A DNA stretch of 64,000 nt from Physella acuta. Taxonomy: Eukaryota; Mollusca; Gastropoda; Physidae. Below the pieces are notes generated by a model. It saw nothing but the letters and a program-made list of their open reading frames with translations. It had not been told where the DNA came from and searched no databases. Below are positions 61,580 to 64,000 of this stretch, piece by piece. Each line of letters starts with the position of its first letter. Position 1 is the first letter of the stretch. The stretch lies in the NCBI RefSeq assembly GCF_028476545.1, contig NW_026732308.1:62001-126000 (forward strand). The letters run 5' to 3'. A program made the position numbers and the translations under genes.

Positions 61580-62013
61580 ACGGCGTAGCCTAGCGGTAGA
61601 GTGCTAAACTGCTAGTCTGCTAAACCGAAAGTCCCGAGTCCGAACAGGGTACAACGTCCACCAGAGTTTCTTCCAGGCATCTCTTCTGGAGAAAGTCTAC
61701 CGCCCCCCCCCCCCCCGAACGAAATAGAATTTATATAGAAAACATATACTTGAACCAGTGTCCGCCCCCCCCCCCGGAAAAATGTCCAACCCCCGAAAAT
61801 ATCAAGTCCCCCCCCCTCCCCCCAGAGAAAAAAAAGTCTGTAAACACTGACGTCCACGAAGTTCTTATAGTACCTAAATTACGTTAGGAAAAGTAAAGAT
61901 GGCTGGGTATAGAGCTGATCACACTACCACTTCACAATTCCGAGGTCACAGAAACAGGTGAAATCTACTTCACTTGCCCGATGGACCATCAAGTACGAAA
62001 AGGGAACTTTCTT
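61580..62013 (+). mobile_element. tRNA-derived SINE split by a MITE
   Basis: Head ACGGCGTAGCCTAGCGGTAG at the low end. The body resumes after the MITE (ACGTTAGGAAAAGTAAAG, GGCTGGGTAT), with tail GACCATCAAGTACGAAAAGG. Confidence 0.8.
61662..61849. mobile_element. Poly-C hAT-type MITE, copy 4, nested in SINE, perfect TSD
   Basis: CAGAGTTTCTTCCAG to AAACACTG with identical octamers ACGTCCAC at 61654-61661 and 61850-61857. Confidence 0.88.
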
Positions 62014-62070
62014 CAACATTATTATTCTAACTTATGTCAAGATAAGTTTGTCGTTAAATTGTCTGCTTTT

Positions 62071-62722
62071 TACTTTCTCGTATATACGAAGTGTAGAGAA
62101 AGTCTTGAAATCGTGCTAAAAAAAAATAAATCGAAATGTTTACAAATCTCGACGTTTTACACGTCACTGATACGGAAAAACATAATTTTGCAATCTTGCC
62201 CGTATGTCTGTGTGTCTGTCTGTCTGTGTGTAAACACGATAACTTGAGTACCGTTACAGCTACATTGATGAAATTTCATATATAAGTATTTTATAAAAAT
62301 CGTAGATCCTAATCAACTTTTGAGCGATTTCCGGTAACCAGAAGTGGTACCTTTTCTACTTTGAATTTTTTTTTAAAAAGCCTATAACTTGAGTACTATT
62401 TCAGATAGATAAATGAAATTTCACATGTAAGTAAAATATCTAATTCTCTACCTTTTTTAAATTTTGAGTAATTTCCGTTGACCGGAAGTACTACTTTACG
62501 CTATTTCCGATTTCTCAAAAAACGCATGTAAATTTATAAAGTACTAATAATATTGCGTACTATTATACACATTTTGTTTTGGCGTTCGCTTGGTGCGCAA
62601 TTCTTTTTTCTATGAGATTCTATTCTATTTTTTAAAGTTTAAGCAATTAAAAATCATGTCTATATTCCAAGTTATATAAGAATATTCGAGAAAGTTTAGG
62701 GGAGATCACTCCCGGTTTATTT
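62071..62722 (-). mobile_element. ~0.65-kb hairpin-ended interspersed repeat, copy 2
   Basis: Full-length homologue of 14312-15003 in reverse orientation. It begins TACTTTCTCGTATATACGA and ends at the palindrome GGGAGATCACTCCCGG. Confidence 0.75.
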
Positions 62723-64000
62723 TAAATTGGTCTCACCCAGTGGGTTGACTGAAGGTGTCCAGACTGTATCCCTCCCCCTCCCACCCACCATACAAATTCG
62801 CTTATTACGTTATACTTCACTGGATGACACATTGTTTTGTCAGTTGATTTTCCAATTTTCTGCCATCACTTAAATCGGGTCAACGGATGCGATCCCAGTT
62901 TTATGCTGTAAGTTTTGTTACGGTGACTGTACCCGAACTCGTGATTTTATGGTCACGTGACCGGAGCGTTACAACAGCGACATCTAGGGTACAACCAGTC
63001 AACCAATCATTTACTACACACTTTTTCCAGCCACAATTTTGTTTAATTACGTGTTACCCAGCACTGGATGTTAAAACACTCTTTTGTTTTGTTAAAGTTA
63101 ATTTTAGAACGTACACATCAATTTCTTGCACGTTTGTGCCCAATGTTTTTTTTTTCAAAATCTCGATGTTATAAATGTTGGACACAAGTTTTTTTTTTTC
63201 GTTTTTTTTCTGTTTTTTTTTTCTTTTTTTTTTTTTTTTTTTTTTTTTGAAAACATCACATTTTAACACTTTTAAACAAATAAGAAATCAATTTAATTTT
63301 ATAGTTAGGTTTTTCAAGAGTGTGTTCTGTAACATTAAATGGCCGATTCTTGAGAAAATAAAAGCCTGCATATTATTTTAGTGGACACTAAGACTTTTCA
63401 TTTAACTAACTGCCGAAAAGCTAAAAACAGAAAAGCTTTTATTCATTTTGGATTTCGTGGCACAGAAATGTGTAACATTTGCTTATGCTTAAAAATGATT
63501 TCAATAACTCATTAAATAACACGCCCGTGTCATATAAAATAAACTATCAAAGAAATGGCGAGATATTATAAAAAACCATTGCACTTACACCGCCTATTGC
63601 ATGTTTGAATTTTAACCTCTTTAGACACCACAAAGGGACACAACTTTTAAAAAAATCAGCGCGAGTTATTATTCTTGTCCAACTAGCAGCAAGAGCAACG
63701 CCGTCACGCATGTCATTAAAAGCGAACTGATCCCCTCCCTTTGCACACTGCACGCGATTTGCGCCTTACTCTCTAAACCAAGATATCCATAAAAAAAATA
63801 TTCCATGCTAAGAGATTTTTTTTCCCCTACATAAACCGACAAGGCAAGCCAAGTAAATTCTCCATTGATTCCTTAGTGTCCACATCAAACGCTTGTCAGG
63901 GTATATTTAGAAACAGGTTTTTTTTTTTTTAACGAAACAATATTGTGTGGGAAGTTTAAACTTGCATTAAAATAAATAAAATTGCATTAAAATATAGATT
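62723..64000. other. AT-rich, no gene seen
   Basis: A GTCACGTGAC palindrome at about 62952, a long T tract at 63189-63248, and otherwise unassigned sequence. The open frame at 62887-63174 has no support. Confidence 0.35.

Overview
The window looks like intronic and intergenic DNA from an animal genome. The best guess is a lophotrochozoan, probably a gastropod mollusc. This is inferred from AT-rich sequence, long (AT)n tracts, a tRNA-derived SINE family, several small hAT-type MITEs, short GC-richer exons with GT-AG introns, and very dense minisatellites. Species cannot be fixed from the sequence alone. No retrovirus-like or other capsid-bearing element was recognised.

The only gene I can name lies on the minus strand at 13.7-17.45 kb. 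Three exons (17446-17117, 16166-15894, 13873-13708) join in frame with GT-AG introns. They encode the signal peptide and the first part of the ligand-binding ectodomain (ANF_receptor fold) of a natriuretic-peptide-receptor / receptor guanylate cyclase-like protein. The remaining ectodomain, membrane helix and cytoplasmic domains are not found in the 13.7 kb below exon 3, so the gene probably continues past base 1 after a long intron. Exon 2 is sandwiched between two minisatellites: a 39-bp array of acceptor-like units upstream, and a 45-bp array downstream whose repeated unit contains the real splice donor, giving about 22 donor-like copies.

Layout: 0-5.2 kb holds G-rich repeats, a poly-C hAT MITE, a fold-back satellite split by a SINE, and a 31-bp minisatellite. 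5.2-13.6 kb is AT-rich with minisatellites, an 850-bp C-rich tract and some orphan coding-like segments. 13.7-17.5 kb is the receptor 5' part. 18-33 kb is a chain of minisatellites, SINEs and (AT)n tracts, including a GC-rich E-box array at 29.5 kb. 34-47 kb has more arrays, a promoter-like segment near 34.9 kb, a 1-kb pyrimidine tract and two further hAT MITEs. 47-64 kb is mainly AT-rich single-copy sequence with SINEs, a fold-back element, a cluster of CRE sites and a second full copy of a 0.65-0.7 kb repeat that also interrupts the 45-bp array.

Beyond the receptor, no gene could be assigned with confidence. Several open segments with exon-like borders are listed at low confidence. Most long open frames in the window are translations of tandem repeats and are not listed as genes.
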